Source of the DNA: Marivivens donghaensis
Lineage (GTDB): Bacteria > Pseudomonadota > Alphaproteobacteria > Rhodobacterales > Rhodobacteraceae
Length of the DNA stretch: 64,000 nt
Assembly: GCF_011806565.1 (NCBI RefSeq)
Contig: NZ_JAATOP010000008.1
Span: 1-64,000, forward strand
Direction: 5' to 3'
This document shows positions 1 through 8,087 of this stretch, one piece after another. A program made the translations under genes and the position numbers. The notes beneath the pieces were generated by a model that searched no databases, was not told where the DNA came from, and saw nothing but the letters and a program-made list of their open reading frames with translations. Each line of letters starts with the position of its first letter. Within the stretch, counting starts at the first letter, position 1.

Positions 1-334
1 ATTGCATCAATGTCAAAAAGCGTGAAACAAAACCAATCCACCGCGCCCTAACTTGTCGGCGCGCCTCGCCAGTCCTGCCTCGAAATTTCCCGAACCGGCT
101 AGCCTCAGTGGCCGCCCCGTCCGTCCCCGCCGCACCTCAGCGCCGCCGGTGAAGGGGCTTTTACGGATACTGCAGAATGGGCGCAAGTCGAAAATCAGGA
201 AAAGTTTTAGAAATGCGCATTTTTTTGTCTGCGGCCTGATTTTTCCATGAAAATCAGCGGATTGCGCAATTTCCTTCTGCGGACGTAGCGGCAATTCGCA
301 TGAAAATTACCGCTACGCTCGGAGGAAGATGAAC
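1..334. other. Gene-free leading segment
   Basis: No convincing gene lies here. The first half is GC-rich; from about 185 it turns AT-rich with T-runs. Two imperfect copies of a motif reading TGCGCA, a T-rich stretch, then TCTGCGG occur near 214-235 and 264-285. Open frames cross it on both strands but have no ribosome binding site and look like GC-driven artefacts. It may hold the 3' flank of a gene beyond the window or an unannotated small RNA. Confidence 0.4.
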
Positions 335-970
335 TTAGCGTGCAGACTGTGGCTGTCCGCTTCGTTTAGAGGCCGATTTCTTCCGCTTCGGGAGGAATCG
401 CAGGGCCAGAAGCACCACAATAATGGCCATGTAGATGAACGGCTCCCAGGGAAAACCTTTCACCAGCCATACGTAGTGAATGCCCGCGAGGACTGCGATC
501 GGGTAGGTCAGCCAATGGAGTCGGCGCCAGTTCTTCCCGAGTTTGCGAATGCTGGCGTTGTTCGATGTGAGCGCGAGCGGGATGAGCATCACCAGAGCTG
601 CCATGCCGACTGTCACATAGGGACGCTTCACGATCTCTGTCCAAACGCGACCGAAGCTTTGCACGTCGAGGAGCGCCCATACAGAGAAGTGCGCCACTAC
701 AAAGAAGAACGCAGACAGTCCGATCTGACGGCGGAACCGCAGGAGGTTTACGCCGAAGTACGTCCGGAGCGGCGTCACACAGAGACCGGCTATCAATAGC
801 TTTAAAGCTATGGAGCCGTACTCACGCTCTAGCGCGTTGATCGGCTCTGGCCCGAGGTTACCGCTCAGCCCGAGCCAGAATAGCCATCCGGCCCAAGCGA
901 GAGCGGCGATATATATAGTCCACGGCGGAATGCGTCGGGATACGCGGTTGATATGGTCAGCGACAGACAT
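335..970 (-). CDS. msrQ: MsrQ, heme-binding membrane subunit of the MsrPQ methionine sulfoxide reductase
   Basis: 211 aa, polytopic inner-membrane protein of the YedZ/MsrQ type (ferric-reductase-like fold). In this family heme b carries electrons from the respiratory chain to periplasmic MsrP, which repairs oxidised methionines. The sequence shows five to six hydrophobic segments and histidines in transmembrane contexts (AHFSVWALLD, LHWLTY, GIHYVWLVKG) suited to heme ligation. Length is normal for the family. The start codon overlaps the stop of the upstream msrP by one base (TGATG), so the two are translationally coupled. The downstream region to the window edge has no gene. Confidence 0.93.
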   Translation of the reverse strand: MSVADHINRVSRRIPPWTIYIAALAWAGWLFWLGLSGNLGPEPINALEREYGSIALKLLIAGLCVTPLRTYFGVNLLRFRRQIGLSAFFFVVAHFSVWALLDVQSFGRVWTEIVKRPYVTVGMAALVMLIPLALTSNNASIRKLGKNWRRLHWLTYPIAVLAGIHYVWLVKGFPWEPFIYMAIIVVLLALRFLPKRKKSASKRSGQPQSAR

Positions 971-1863
971 CAGTACAGCGCGTTCGGGTCCATACCTTCG
1001 TAAAGGGATGCGACCTCGTCATAACCATTATAGAGAAGGGTGTCTTTGCGGGCCGAGAACAGGCCGCCACCGATGACGCGCTCGGTCGCTTGGCTCCAGC
1101 GCGGGTGCGACACGTTCGGGTTCACGTTGGCGAAGAAACCGTACTCACGGAAGTTGATGTCCTTCCAAGTGGTCTCGGGTTGTTCCGCCACCACATTGAT
1201 AGATACGATCGACTTGATCGACTTGAAGCCATACTTCCACGGAACGACCAGACGGATCGGCGCACCGTTCTGATTTGCCAGCGGCTCGCCATAGATGCCG
1301 GTCGCCAGCATGGTCAGCGGATGCATCGCCTCGTCCATGCGCAGACCTTCCTTGTAGGGGAACGGAATCACATTGCGGCGGACGCCGGGCATATTCTCCG
1401 GTTGCACCACGGTTTCGAAGGCGACGTAGTTACCGCCCGACTGCACGCCGACCTTGTTCAGGACGTCGGCAAGCTCGACACCATTCCACGGCACGACCAT
1501 CGACCATGCCTCGACACAACGGAAACGGTAGATGCGTTCCTCCTGGGTCAGGTCGCCGACGAGTTCGTCAAGCGTGTACTCACCCGGATTGTCGACCATG
1601 CCGCCGACCTTGATGGTCCAGTTTGACGTATCGAGCGCGCCTGCGTTCTCAGCCGGGTCGGACTTGCCGGTGCCGAATTCATAATAGTTGTTGTAGCTGC
1701 GGATATCCTCGAGCGAATTCGGCTCGAGGTCGTCTGCCGCGCCGGCGACGTTACCGATGAGACCGGCACCCACCGCGCCCGCCATAATCTGGCGGCGATT
1801 GAGCCACATGCCCTTCGGGGTCACGTCGGCTTGGGTCAAATTATTTTTCCAACGGTAGGCCAT
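970..1863 (-). CDS. msrP: MsrP, periplasmic molybdopterin methionine sulfoxide reductase catalytic subunit
   Basis: 297 aa from the ATG at 1863, which is preceded by AAGGAGA; an upstream in-frame extension to 2001 lacks support. The N-terminus has a twin-arginine signal (LNRRQIM at residues 21-27, then a hydrophobic stretch), so Tat export is expected. The sulfite-oxidase-fold domain carries RFRCVEAW with the cysteine (about residue 116) that ligates the molybdenum in YedY/MsrP. The enzyme reduces methionine sulfoxide in periplasmic proteins using electrons from MsrQ, whose gene overlaps its stop codon. The Tat motif NRR is acceptable though not the textbook SRR. Confidence 0.95.
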   Translation of the reverse strand: MAYRWKNNLTQADVTPKGMWLNRRQIMAGAVGAGLIGNVAGAADDLEPNSLEDIRSYNNYYEFGTGKSDPAENAGALDTSNWTIKVGGMVDNPGEYTLDELVGDLTQEERIYRFRCVEAWSMVVPWNGVELADVLNKVGVQSGGNYVAFETVVQPENMPGVRRNVIPFPYKEGLRMDEAMHPLTMLATGIYGEPLANQNGAPIRLVVPWKYGFKSIKSIVSINVVAEQPETTWKDINFREYGFFANVNPNVSHPRWSQATERVIGGGLFSARKDTLLYNGYDEVASLYEGMDPNALY

Positions 1864-2014
1864 ATCGGTCTCCTTCATTTGGACTGCATTTAATAGTGAT
1901 ACGTCCAAAAGCGATGACGGATGCATAACGTTACGGTTGGAAGCTGTAACAATCGCCCAATTCAAACGCGAACGCCCCGCCGAAAAGGCGGGGCGCAGCA
2001 AGAATCAGTACGCT

Positions 2015-4630
2015 TTAGTGGATGACGGCATCCTGCGGTGACTGCCGATTGGAGGCTGTCACCTTGTCACCGACGATCAGCCCGTTCGGACCTGCGGTGA
2101 CATGGATCGTCTGTCCGTCCATGACATCACCGGCAAGGATAAGCTCCGCCAGTTTGTCCTGAAGCGAACGCTGGATCACGCGCTTCAGCGGACGGGCACC
2201 GTAGACCGGATCGTAGCCTTCGTCGGCCAGCCACTTGTAAGCATCCGCATCAAGGTCGAGTTCGATCTTGCGCTGAGCCAGACGGCCTTCGAGCCGCTTG
2301 AGCTGGATCTTCACGATGCCGTCCATATCCGCACGAGCCAGACGGTCGAAGATGATCATGTCATCCAGACGGTTCAGGAACTCGGGGCGGAAGTGCGACC
2401 GCACAGCAGCCATGACCTCACCTTTCGCCATCTCGCTCGATTCGCCTTCCGGCAGTTGCGACAGAGCTTGGGTGCCGAGGTTGGACGTCAGGATCACCAG
2501 TGTGTTCTTGAAATCCACCGTCCGGCCTTGACCATCGGTCAGGCGACCATCGTCAAAGACCTGAAGCAGAACGTCGAACACCTTCGGGTGCGCCTTTTCG
2601 ACCTCGTCGAACAAAACAACCTGATACGGGCGACGTCGCACGGCTTCGGTCAGGACACCGCCTTCGTCGTAACCGACGTAACCCGGAGGGGCTCCGATCA
2701 GACGTGCAACCGAGTGTTGTTCCTGAAACTCCGACATGTCGATCCGAGTCATCGCCTGATCGTCGTCGAACAGGAACTCGGCCACGGCCTTGGTCAGCTC
2801 GGTCTTACCCACGCCGGTCGGCCCGAGGAAGAGGAACGAACCCAGTGGGCGGTTCTCGTCGTTCAGCCCAGCGCGTGCACGGCGGACGGCATTTGCCACA
2901 GCGTGAACAGCCTGCGCCTGACCGATAACCCGCTTGTGCAGGTTGTCTTCCATTTGCAGCAGCTTTTCGCGCTCGCCTTCCAGCATTTTGCTGGTCGGAA
3001 TGCCGGTCCAACGTTCGACCACTTCGGCGATCTGCTCCGGACGTACCGCTTCTTCGACCATCAGGCCGTCTTCCTGCGTTTCGGTCTCAGACAGCTCGCG
3101 TTCGAGCTGCGGAATCACGCCGTAGGACAGCTCACCTGCTTTGGCGAGGTTGCCTTCACGCTTCGCGATGTCGAGGTCGGCGCGCGCCTTATCGAGTTTC
3201 TCCTTGAGAACCCGCGAGCCTTCGAGCTTGTCGCGCTCTGCCTGCCACTTCGCCGTCATCTCCGATGCGGTTTCCTGAAGGTCGGCCAGTTCCTTTTCGA
3301 GCTTGGCAAGACGATCTACCGAAGCGGCGTCGTCTTCTTTCTTCAGGGCCTCGGCTTCGATCTGCATTTGCAGGATCTGGCGGTCGAGCGCATCAAGTTC
3401 TTCCGGCTTAGAGTCGACTTCCATCCGCAGGCGGCTGGCAGCTTCGTCCACAAGGTCGATTGCCTTGTCAGGCAGGAAACGGTCGGTGATGTAGCGCTGC
3501 GAAAGCTGGGCAGCAGCAACAAGCGCCGAGTCCGAGATGCGGACACCGTGGTGCAGTTCGTACTTCTCTTTAATACCGCGCAGGATCGAGATCGTGTCCT
3601 CGACCGTCGGCTCCTCAACCACGAGCGGCTGGAAGCGGCGGGCAAGGGCGGCGTCTTTTTCGACATACTTGCGGTATTCATCGAGCGTCGTTGCACCAAC
3701 GCAGTGCAGTTCGCCGCGGGCAAGCGCAGGCTTGATCAGGTTGGCCGCGTCCATCGCGCCATCCGTCTTACCGGCACCGACCAGCGTGTGCATTTCGTCG
3801 ATGAACAGAATGATCTCGCCCGCAGCGGCCTCGATTTCCTTGAGGATCGCTTTGAGACGTTCTTCGAATTCACCGCGATATTTCGCACCAGCGATCAGCG
3901 CACCCATATCCAAAGCAAGCAGCTTCTTGTTGCGCAGACTTTCAGGCACGTCACCGTCGATGATGCGCAACGCGAGACCCTCGGCAATCGCCGTTTTACC
4001 GACACCAGGCTCACCGATCAGAACGGGGTTGTTCTTGGTGCGGCGCGACAGAACCTGCATGGCGCGGCGAATTTCTTCGTCACGACCGACGATCGGGTCG
4101 ATCTTGCCTTGCTCGGCAGCTTCGGTCAGGTCGCGGGCATACTTTTTCAGTGCGTCATAGCCTTCTTCGGCAGACGCGCTGTCGGCAGTGCGGCCTTTGC
4201 GGATGTCGTTGATCGCAGTGTTGAGTGTCTGCGGCGTCACCTTACCAGCCGACAATGCGTCGGCGGCTTTGGATTTCACCATTGCAAGCGCCATCAGCAG
4301 ACGTTCGACCGGCACAAAGCTGTCACCGGCCTTGGTGGCAACTTTCTCGGCTTCGTCCAGCACTTTGCCGGTGGCACTATCAAGGTAAACCTGCCCAGCA
4401 TCGCCCGAAACCTTGGGGTTCTTGGCGACGGCGGTATCGACGGCCATGCGCACGGCATTCGCGTCACCGCCCGCGCGGGTGATCAGATTGGCAGCAAGCC
4501 CCTGGTCATCGTCCATCAATGCTTTCAGCAGGTGTTCGGGAGCCAGACGCTGGTGGCTTTCCCGCATGGCAATGGTCTGAGCAGCCTGAATGAAACCGCG
4601 CGACCGTTCCGTGAACTTTTCCATGTTCAT
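2015..4630 (-). CDS. clpB: ClpB, ATP-dependent disaggregase chaperone
   Basis: 871 aa, normal ClpB length. Order of parts: Clp N domain (residues 1-145), first AAA+ module with GEPGVGKT at 206-213, a long coiled-coil middle domain rich in Glu/Lys/Leu (about 400-525), and the second AAA+ module with GPTGVGKT near residue 610. The middle domain distinguishes ClpB from ClpA/ClpC. It resolves protein aggregates together with DnaK. Two ATGs compete (4630 and 4624); AGAGGAGAG ends about 7-8 bases before the first, so that one is chosen. A heat-shock-like promoter lies upstream at 4711-4742. Monocistronic. Confidence 0.97.
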   Translation of the reverse strand: MNMEKFTERSRGFIQAAQTIAMRESHQRLAPEHLLKALMDDDQGLAANLITRAGGDANAVRMAVDTAVAKNPKVSGDAGQVYLDSATGKVLDEAEKVATKAGDSFVPVERLLMALAMVKSKAADALSAGKVTPQTLNTAINDIRKGRTADSASAEEGYDALKKYARDLTEAAEQGKIDPIVGRDEEIRRAMQVLSRRTKNNPVLIGEPGVGKTAIAEGLALRIIDGDVPESLRNKKLLALDMGALIAGAKYRGEFEERLKAILKEIEAAAGEIILFIDEMHTLVGAGKTDGAMDAANLIKPALARGELHCVGATTLDEYRKYVEKDAALARRFQPLVVEEPTVEDTISILRGIKEKYELHHGVRISDSALVAAAQLSQRYITDRFLPDKAIDLVDEAASRLRMEVDSKPEELDALDRQILQMQIEAEALKKEDDAASVDRLAKLEKELADLQETASEMTAKWQAERDKLEGSRVLKEKLDKARADLDIAKREGNLAKAGELSYGVIPQLERELSETETQEDGLMVEEAVRPEQIAEVVERWTGIPTSKMLEGEREKLLQMEDNLHKRVIGQAQAVHAVANAVRRARAGLNDENRPLGSFLFLGPTGVGKTELTKAVAEFLFDDDQAMTRIDMSEFQEQHSVARLIGAPPGYVGYDEGGVLTEAVRRRPYQVVLFDEVEKAHPKVFDVLLQVFDDGRLTDGQGRTVDFKNTLVILTSNLGTQALSQLPEGESSEMAKGEVMAAVRSHFRPEFLNRLDDMIIFDRLARADMDGIVKIQLKRLEGRLAQRKIELDLDADAYKWLADEGYDPVYGARPLKRVIQRSLQDKLAELILAGDVMDGQTIHVTAGPNGLIVGDKVTASNRQSPQDAVIH

Positions 4631-4710
4631 CGGTTACTCTCCTCTAACAAGCATCCGCGGGGATAATCGGCACCCAAAAGAGGCGTACCTGTGTTGCGGA
4701 CCTTCTATCG

Positions 4711-4742
4711 ATAGGTGGGCAATCCTCCGCCCATTTTCAATG
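4711..4742 (-). promoter_or_regulatory. Possible RpoH-type heat-shock promoter of clpB
   Basis: On the minus strand CATTGAAA, 15 bases, then CCCACCTAT resembles the sigma-32 pattern CTTGAAA, 13-15 bases, CCCCATNT. It sits 81 bases before the clpB start, which fits a heat-shock chaperone. The match is imperfect in both halves, so this is inference. Confidence 0.4.
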
Positions 4743-4850
4743 CCTCGAGAGGGCGTGAAGTTCCGGTTCAGGAACTTTTCCACAGGGCAGATTGTTCTTT
4801 CTCCAACCGAGAGACATGAAACGCCTCTCCTGTTTTCAAGGAGAACAGAT

Positions 4851-5168
4851 ATGACAAACGTAGTAACGCACCTGCACGATATCCGCTTCAACCCTGCGGA
4901 AAGCGCATTCGAAACCTCTGCCGTCGTCGATGATAACGGCACCTCTTATACTTACCCGATCCGCCTCGTTGCGCCGATCGATGCAAGCACCAACGCGGTC
5001 GCCCGCGCCATGATCAAACGGGCCGAGCGGATGCACGAGATGGGCACCAGCGATCTGCGTTCCACCGCCCCGATCGAAGAGACTCCGCTGAGCGAATTGC
5101 ACGGCCAAGGCTTCTTCCATCGTCTGCTTGGTAGCTTCGAGCATATCTTCCACAAGAACGCAGCTTGA
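4851..5168 (+). CDS. Small protein of unknown function, paralogue of the protein at 6011
   Basis: 105 aa, ATG at 4851 with AAGGAG 7 bases upstream; the longer in-frame extension to 4590 runs over clpB and is rejected. No signal peptide or membrane segment. The first 60 residues share a pattern with the 73-aa product at 6011: L-H-[DN]-I, then N, A, AFE, [YF]xYPxRLxAP. The remaining 45 residues are unique and end in an aromatic/His-rich helix (GFFHRLLGSFEHIFHKN). The two copies flank pyrF on the same strand. I do not recognise the family; a cytosolic role is likely. Confidence 0.8.
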   Translation: MTNVVTHLHDIRFNPAESAFETSAVVDDNGTSYTYPIRLVAPIDASTNAVARAMIKRAERMHEMGTSDLRSTAPIEETPLSELHGQGFFHRLLGSFEHIFHKNAA

Positions 5169-5226
5169 CTCGACGGGGGCAAATTTACAGAAGGGGGCCG
5201 TTTGTCCCCACTGGAGTTGCCCCACC

Positions 5227-5925
5227 ATGACCAAAGCAGATGACCGCCTGATTGTTGCTCTCGATGTTCCGAACGTCCTCGAAGGTCTGGCGTTGGTGGA
5301 CCAGCTCGGAGACTCGGTTTCTTTCTACAAGATCGGCCTCGGAATGCTCACCGGTGGCGGCCTCGCTCTTGCCAACGAGCTGAAGCAGGAACGCGGCAAG
5401 CGCATCTTCCTCGACATGAAGTTTTTCGACATCGGCGCGACCGTCGAAGCGGCAGTGCGCGGCATTGCCCAGTTCGACCTCGACTTCCTGACGGTCCACG
5501 GTGATCCGCATGTTGTTCGCGCCGCGAAAGAAGGCGCAGCGGGCAGCGACCTTAAGATCCTTGCAGTGACGGTTCTGACATCGCTCGACCGCGGCGATCT
5601 AGACGCGAGTTGTTATAAAGAAGGCGATGTTCAGGACATCGTCGTCGAACGCGCAACCCGCGCACTCGAGGCCGGCGCTGATGGCGTCATTGCCTCCCCT
5701 CAGGAAGCCGCACTGATCCGCGCGCTCCCCGTCGCCAATGACCGCCTGATCGTCACTCCGGGTGTCCGCCCCGCCGGTGCAGCCCTTGGCGACCAGAAGC
5801 GCGTGATGACACCGGCACAAGCTGTCGCTGCCGGCGTTGACCATATGGTCGTCGGCCGTCCAATCCATAAAGCGGATGACCCGCGCGCGATGGCCGAAAG
5901 CATCGTCCGCGAAATCAACCGCTAA
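5227..5925 (+). CDS. pyrF: Orotidine 5'-phosphate decarboxylase
   Basis: 232 aa. Converts OMP to UMP, the last step of de novo pyrimidine synthesis, in the cytosol. The family's catalytic block FLDMKFFDIGATV (Asp/Lys/Asp) is present, followed by TVHGDP and, near the C-terminus, VTPGVRPAGAALGDQKR and VVGRPI for phosphate binding. The start is ATG 5227, which gives the standard VALD strand eleven residues in; longer frames run into the preceding gene. It lies 58 bases after the small gene at 4851 and 85 before its paralogue at 6011, so the three may be co-transcribed. Confidence 0.96.
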   Translation: MTKADDRLIVALDVPNVLEGLALVDQLGDSVSFYKIGLGMLTGGGLALANELKQERGKRIFLDMKFFDIGATVEAAVRGIAQFDLDFLTVHGDPHVVRAAKEGAAGSDLKILAVTVLTSLDRGDLDASCYKEGDVQDIVVERATRALEAGADGVIASPQEAALIRALPVANDRLIVTPGVRPAGAALGDQKRVMTPAQAVAAGVDHMVVGRPIHKADDPRAMAESIVREINR

Positions 5926-6010
5926 AAAAAACTTCTCAAAAACTGCACGGAGCTGGAACTTATATTGCACAACCTTGTTGTCTTATCGAAGGGCAACACA
6001 GGAGATACCG

Positions 6011-6232
6011 ATGCAACAGATCCAGCTCCATAACATCAGCTACAACGATGCGATTGGCGCATTCGAAGCACGCGTCGATGTCACCCGCCCGATGGGCACT
6101 TTCCGCTACCCCTGCCGCCTCGCGGCTCCGCGCAACACCGAAGACGAGCAGGTCCGTTTCGGCCTCGCCACTCAAGCGCTGCGCATGTCGGATAGCCCGA
6201 TCCCGATGGATTCCACTGAAATCCTGATGTGA
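6011..6232 (+). CDS. Small protein of unknown function, paralogue of the protein at 4851
   Basis: 73 aa, ATG at 6011 with CAGGAG seven bases upstream. QLHNISYNDAIGAFEARVDV and FRYPCRLAAP align with HLHDIRFNPAESAFETSAVV and YTYPIRLVAP of the 105-aa product at 4851, so the two descend from a duplication, with this one lacking the C-terminal extension. No membrane segment or known motif. Its position after pyrF suggests shared transcription. Function unknown. Confidence 0.78.
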   Translation: MQQIQLHNISYNDAIGAFEARVDVTRPMGTFRYPCRLAAPRNTEDEQVRFGLATQALRMSDSPIPMDSTEILM

Positions 6233-6320
6233 CCTAAAGTTTGCAACGAGGCGCCTGTCCCTCATTCCCAATTTCAGCGCTTCGTGCCCCGGTAGTCCTC
6301 CCCGACTATCGGGGCTTCCC

Positions 6321-6773
6321 TTATTCTAGGGCAGCTAACGCGAGCCGGAGCCTTTGCTGAAGCGACGGGATCGCGTCATTGGCTTGCAGGAATGCCTCAA
6401 TCGGCATGAAGGCCCAAGACTGGCCCTCGTCGCCAAACCTGATCATATCGTCCGTTAGCCCGTCCCACATAAGCGCAAAGAAATGCACCGGCAGATCGTT
6501 GGGTCCGATCATCTGGCAATGGAACACGACGCGCTCTTCGGGGACGGTCAGACCGACCTCTTCCTTGGCCTCACGCGCGACAGTCTCGAACGGGGTTTCA
6601 GATCCCTCGCGTCCACCACCTGGAAAATCCAAATAATCAGGCCACGGAATGCCGGGCTTGTCGTCTCGACGGATGACGAGCACATCGTTCCTGCGCAGGA
6701 TCGCGATTTTCGCCCCGTCAAATGGCTCCTGCACCGGAAAGCTCCACTGGTGATCCGTCTTCGCTTCCCCCAT
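6321..6773 (-). CDS. Nudix hydrolase
   Basis: 150 aa. The Nudix box is complete: GREGSETPFETVAREAKEEVGL fits G-x5-E-x7-REUxEExGU, the Mg2+-binding helix that hydrolyses nucleoside diphosphates linked to another moiety. The substrate cannot be told from sequence. The gene diverges from dinB across only 30 bases, so they share a promoter region. A link to nucleotide-pool sanitation (MutT-like) alongside the polymerase is possible but is inference. Confidence 0.9.
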   Translation of the reverse strand: MGEAKTDHQWSFPVQEPFDGAKIAILRRNDVLVIRRDDKPGIPWPDYLDFPGGGREGSETPFETVAREAKEEVGLTVPEERVVFHCQMIGPNDLPVHFFALMWDGLTDDMIRFGDEGQSWAFMPIEAFLQANDAIPSLQQRLRLALAALE

Positions 6774-6803
6774 ATTACGAACCGGACCAGATAGCCAAAT
6801 CCC

Positions 6804-8057
6804 ATGCCATCACTTTGCAAAGAATGCCTGACGCAATTCGACACGGGCGCACGCTGCCCCGCGTGCCGCAGCCCGCGCGTCGTCTCGCATCCGGAGCTTT
6901 GGGACCTGTCGATCGCGCACATGGACTGCGACGCGTTCTTTGCCAGTGTGGAGAAACGGGACAATCCCGATTTGCGCAGCAAGCCCGTGATCATCGGTGG
7001 CGGCAAACGCGGCGTGGTTTCAACGGCTTGCTATATCGCGCGGATCAAAGGTGTGCGGTCCGCGATGCCGATGTTTCAGGCATTGAAACTCTGCCCCGAA
7101 GCGGTGATCGTCAAACCCCGCATGGAGGCGTATTCAGAGGCATCCCGCCAAGTGCGAGCGCTGATGGATGAACTCACGCCCGCCATCGAACCGCTCTCGC
7201 TCGATGAGGCGTTCATGGACCTGACGGGCACAGCGCGGATGCATGGCGCGCCGCCCGCCGTCATGCTGGCGCGTCTGGTGAAGCGCATGAAAGAGGAACT
7301 GGGTCTGACCGGCTCCATCGGGCTGTCGCACAACAAATTTCTGGCGAAGGTCGCCTCCGACCTCGACAAGCCGCGCGGATTTTCAGTGATCGGCAAGGCG
7401 GAGACCGTCGCGTTTCTTCGCCCCAACTCCGTCCGCATGATCTGGGGAATCGGGCCCGCCGCGCAAGCCAGCCTTGAACGGGCAGGCATTCGCACCTTCG
7501 AAGACCTCTCCCGTTGGGAGCAGGACGATCTGGTGCGCCGCTTCGGGCAAATGGGGCAACGGCTATGGCACCTTGCGCGGGGCGAGGATTACCGGCGTGT
7601 GTCGGCCAATGCGCCCGTCAAGAGCATCTCCAAAGAAACGACGTTCAACGAGGATACGACGGACCGCGATTTGCTCGACGGTCACATCTGGCGTCTGTCC
7701 GAACAGGTAAGCGCCCGCGCCAAGGTAAAGGGCAAAGCGGGACGCGTTGTGACGCTCAAACTCAAAACCGCGAAGTTCAAAACCCTGACCCGCCGCATCA
7801 GCCTGCACCAGCCAACCCAGATGGCTGACAAAATCTACCGCACCGCACGCGGCCTCTTCGATCAGGTCGAACACGTGTCGGCCTACCGCCTCATCGGCGT
7901 GGGAATCAGCGACCTGTGCACGCACGACGACGCTGATCGCGAAGGCGACCTGCTCGACCCCGATGCCGAAAAGCGCGCGCGGACCGAGCGTGCCACGGAT
8001 GCCATTCGTGAAAAATTTGGCAAGGACGCCATTTTGAAGGGCCGCGCTCTGCGCTAG
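6804..8057 (+). CDS. dinB: DNA polymerase IV with N-terminal zinc-ribbon-like extension
   Basis: 417 aa Y-family translesion polymerase. The core begins at AHMDCDAFFASVEKRDNP (catalytic Asp); YSEASRQ and LSLDEAFMDLTG carry the second catalytic acidic pair; SIGLSHNKFLAKVASDLDKP and the helix-hairpin-helix IWGIGPAAQASL follow, with a little-finger domain at the C-terminus. Ahead of the core lie about 35 residues with C5-x2-C8-x9-C18-x2-C21, a probable zinc ribbon absent from E. coli DinB. The start at 6804 lies close to the divergent Nudix gene. Probably damage-inducible, but I saw no clear LexA box. Confidence 0.95.
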   Translation: MPSLCKECLTQFDTGARCPACRSPRVVSHPELWDLSIAHMDCDAFFASVEKRDNPDLRSKPVIIGGGKRGVVSTACYIARIKGVRSAMPMFQALKLCPEAVIVKPRMEAYSEASRQVRALMDELTPAIEPLSLDEAFMDLTGTARMHGAPPAVMLARLVKRMKEELGLTGSIGLSHNKFLAKVASDLDKPRGFSVIGKAETVAFLRPNSVRMIWGIGPAAQASLERAGIRTFEDLSRWEQDDLVRRFGQMGQRLWHLARGEDYRRVSANAPVKSISKETTFNEDTTDRDLLDGHIWRLSEQVSARAKVKGKAGRVVTLKLKTAKFKTLTRRISLHQPTQMADKIYRTARGLFDQVEHVSAYRLIGVGISDLCTHDDADREGDLLDPDAEKRARTERATDAIREKFGKDAILKGRALR

Positions 8058-8087
8058 GTTGCAGCCAGGATATCCCGAGAGCGCATC

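Noticed and set aside
13-294. 93-codon minus-strand frame at the left edge
   Set aside because: No ribosome site, Arg/Gly-rich translation typical of non-coding GC-rich DNA, and it ends in an AT-rich segment. Not excluded, but not supported.
2102-4666. 854-codon open frame antisense to clpB
   Set aside because: It mirrors clpB codon for codon in a GC-rich gene, has no ribosome site or family motifs, and the sense gene is certain. Long antisense frames of this kind also cover leuC, leuB, pepA, adh, ccoG and gpmI.
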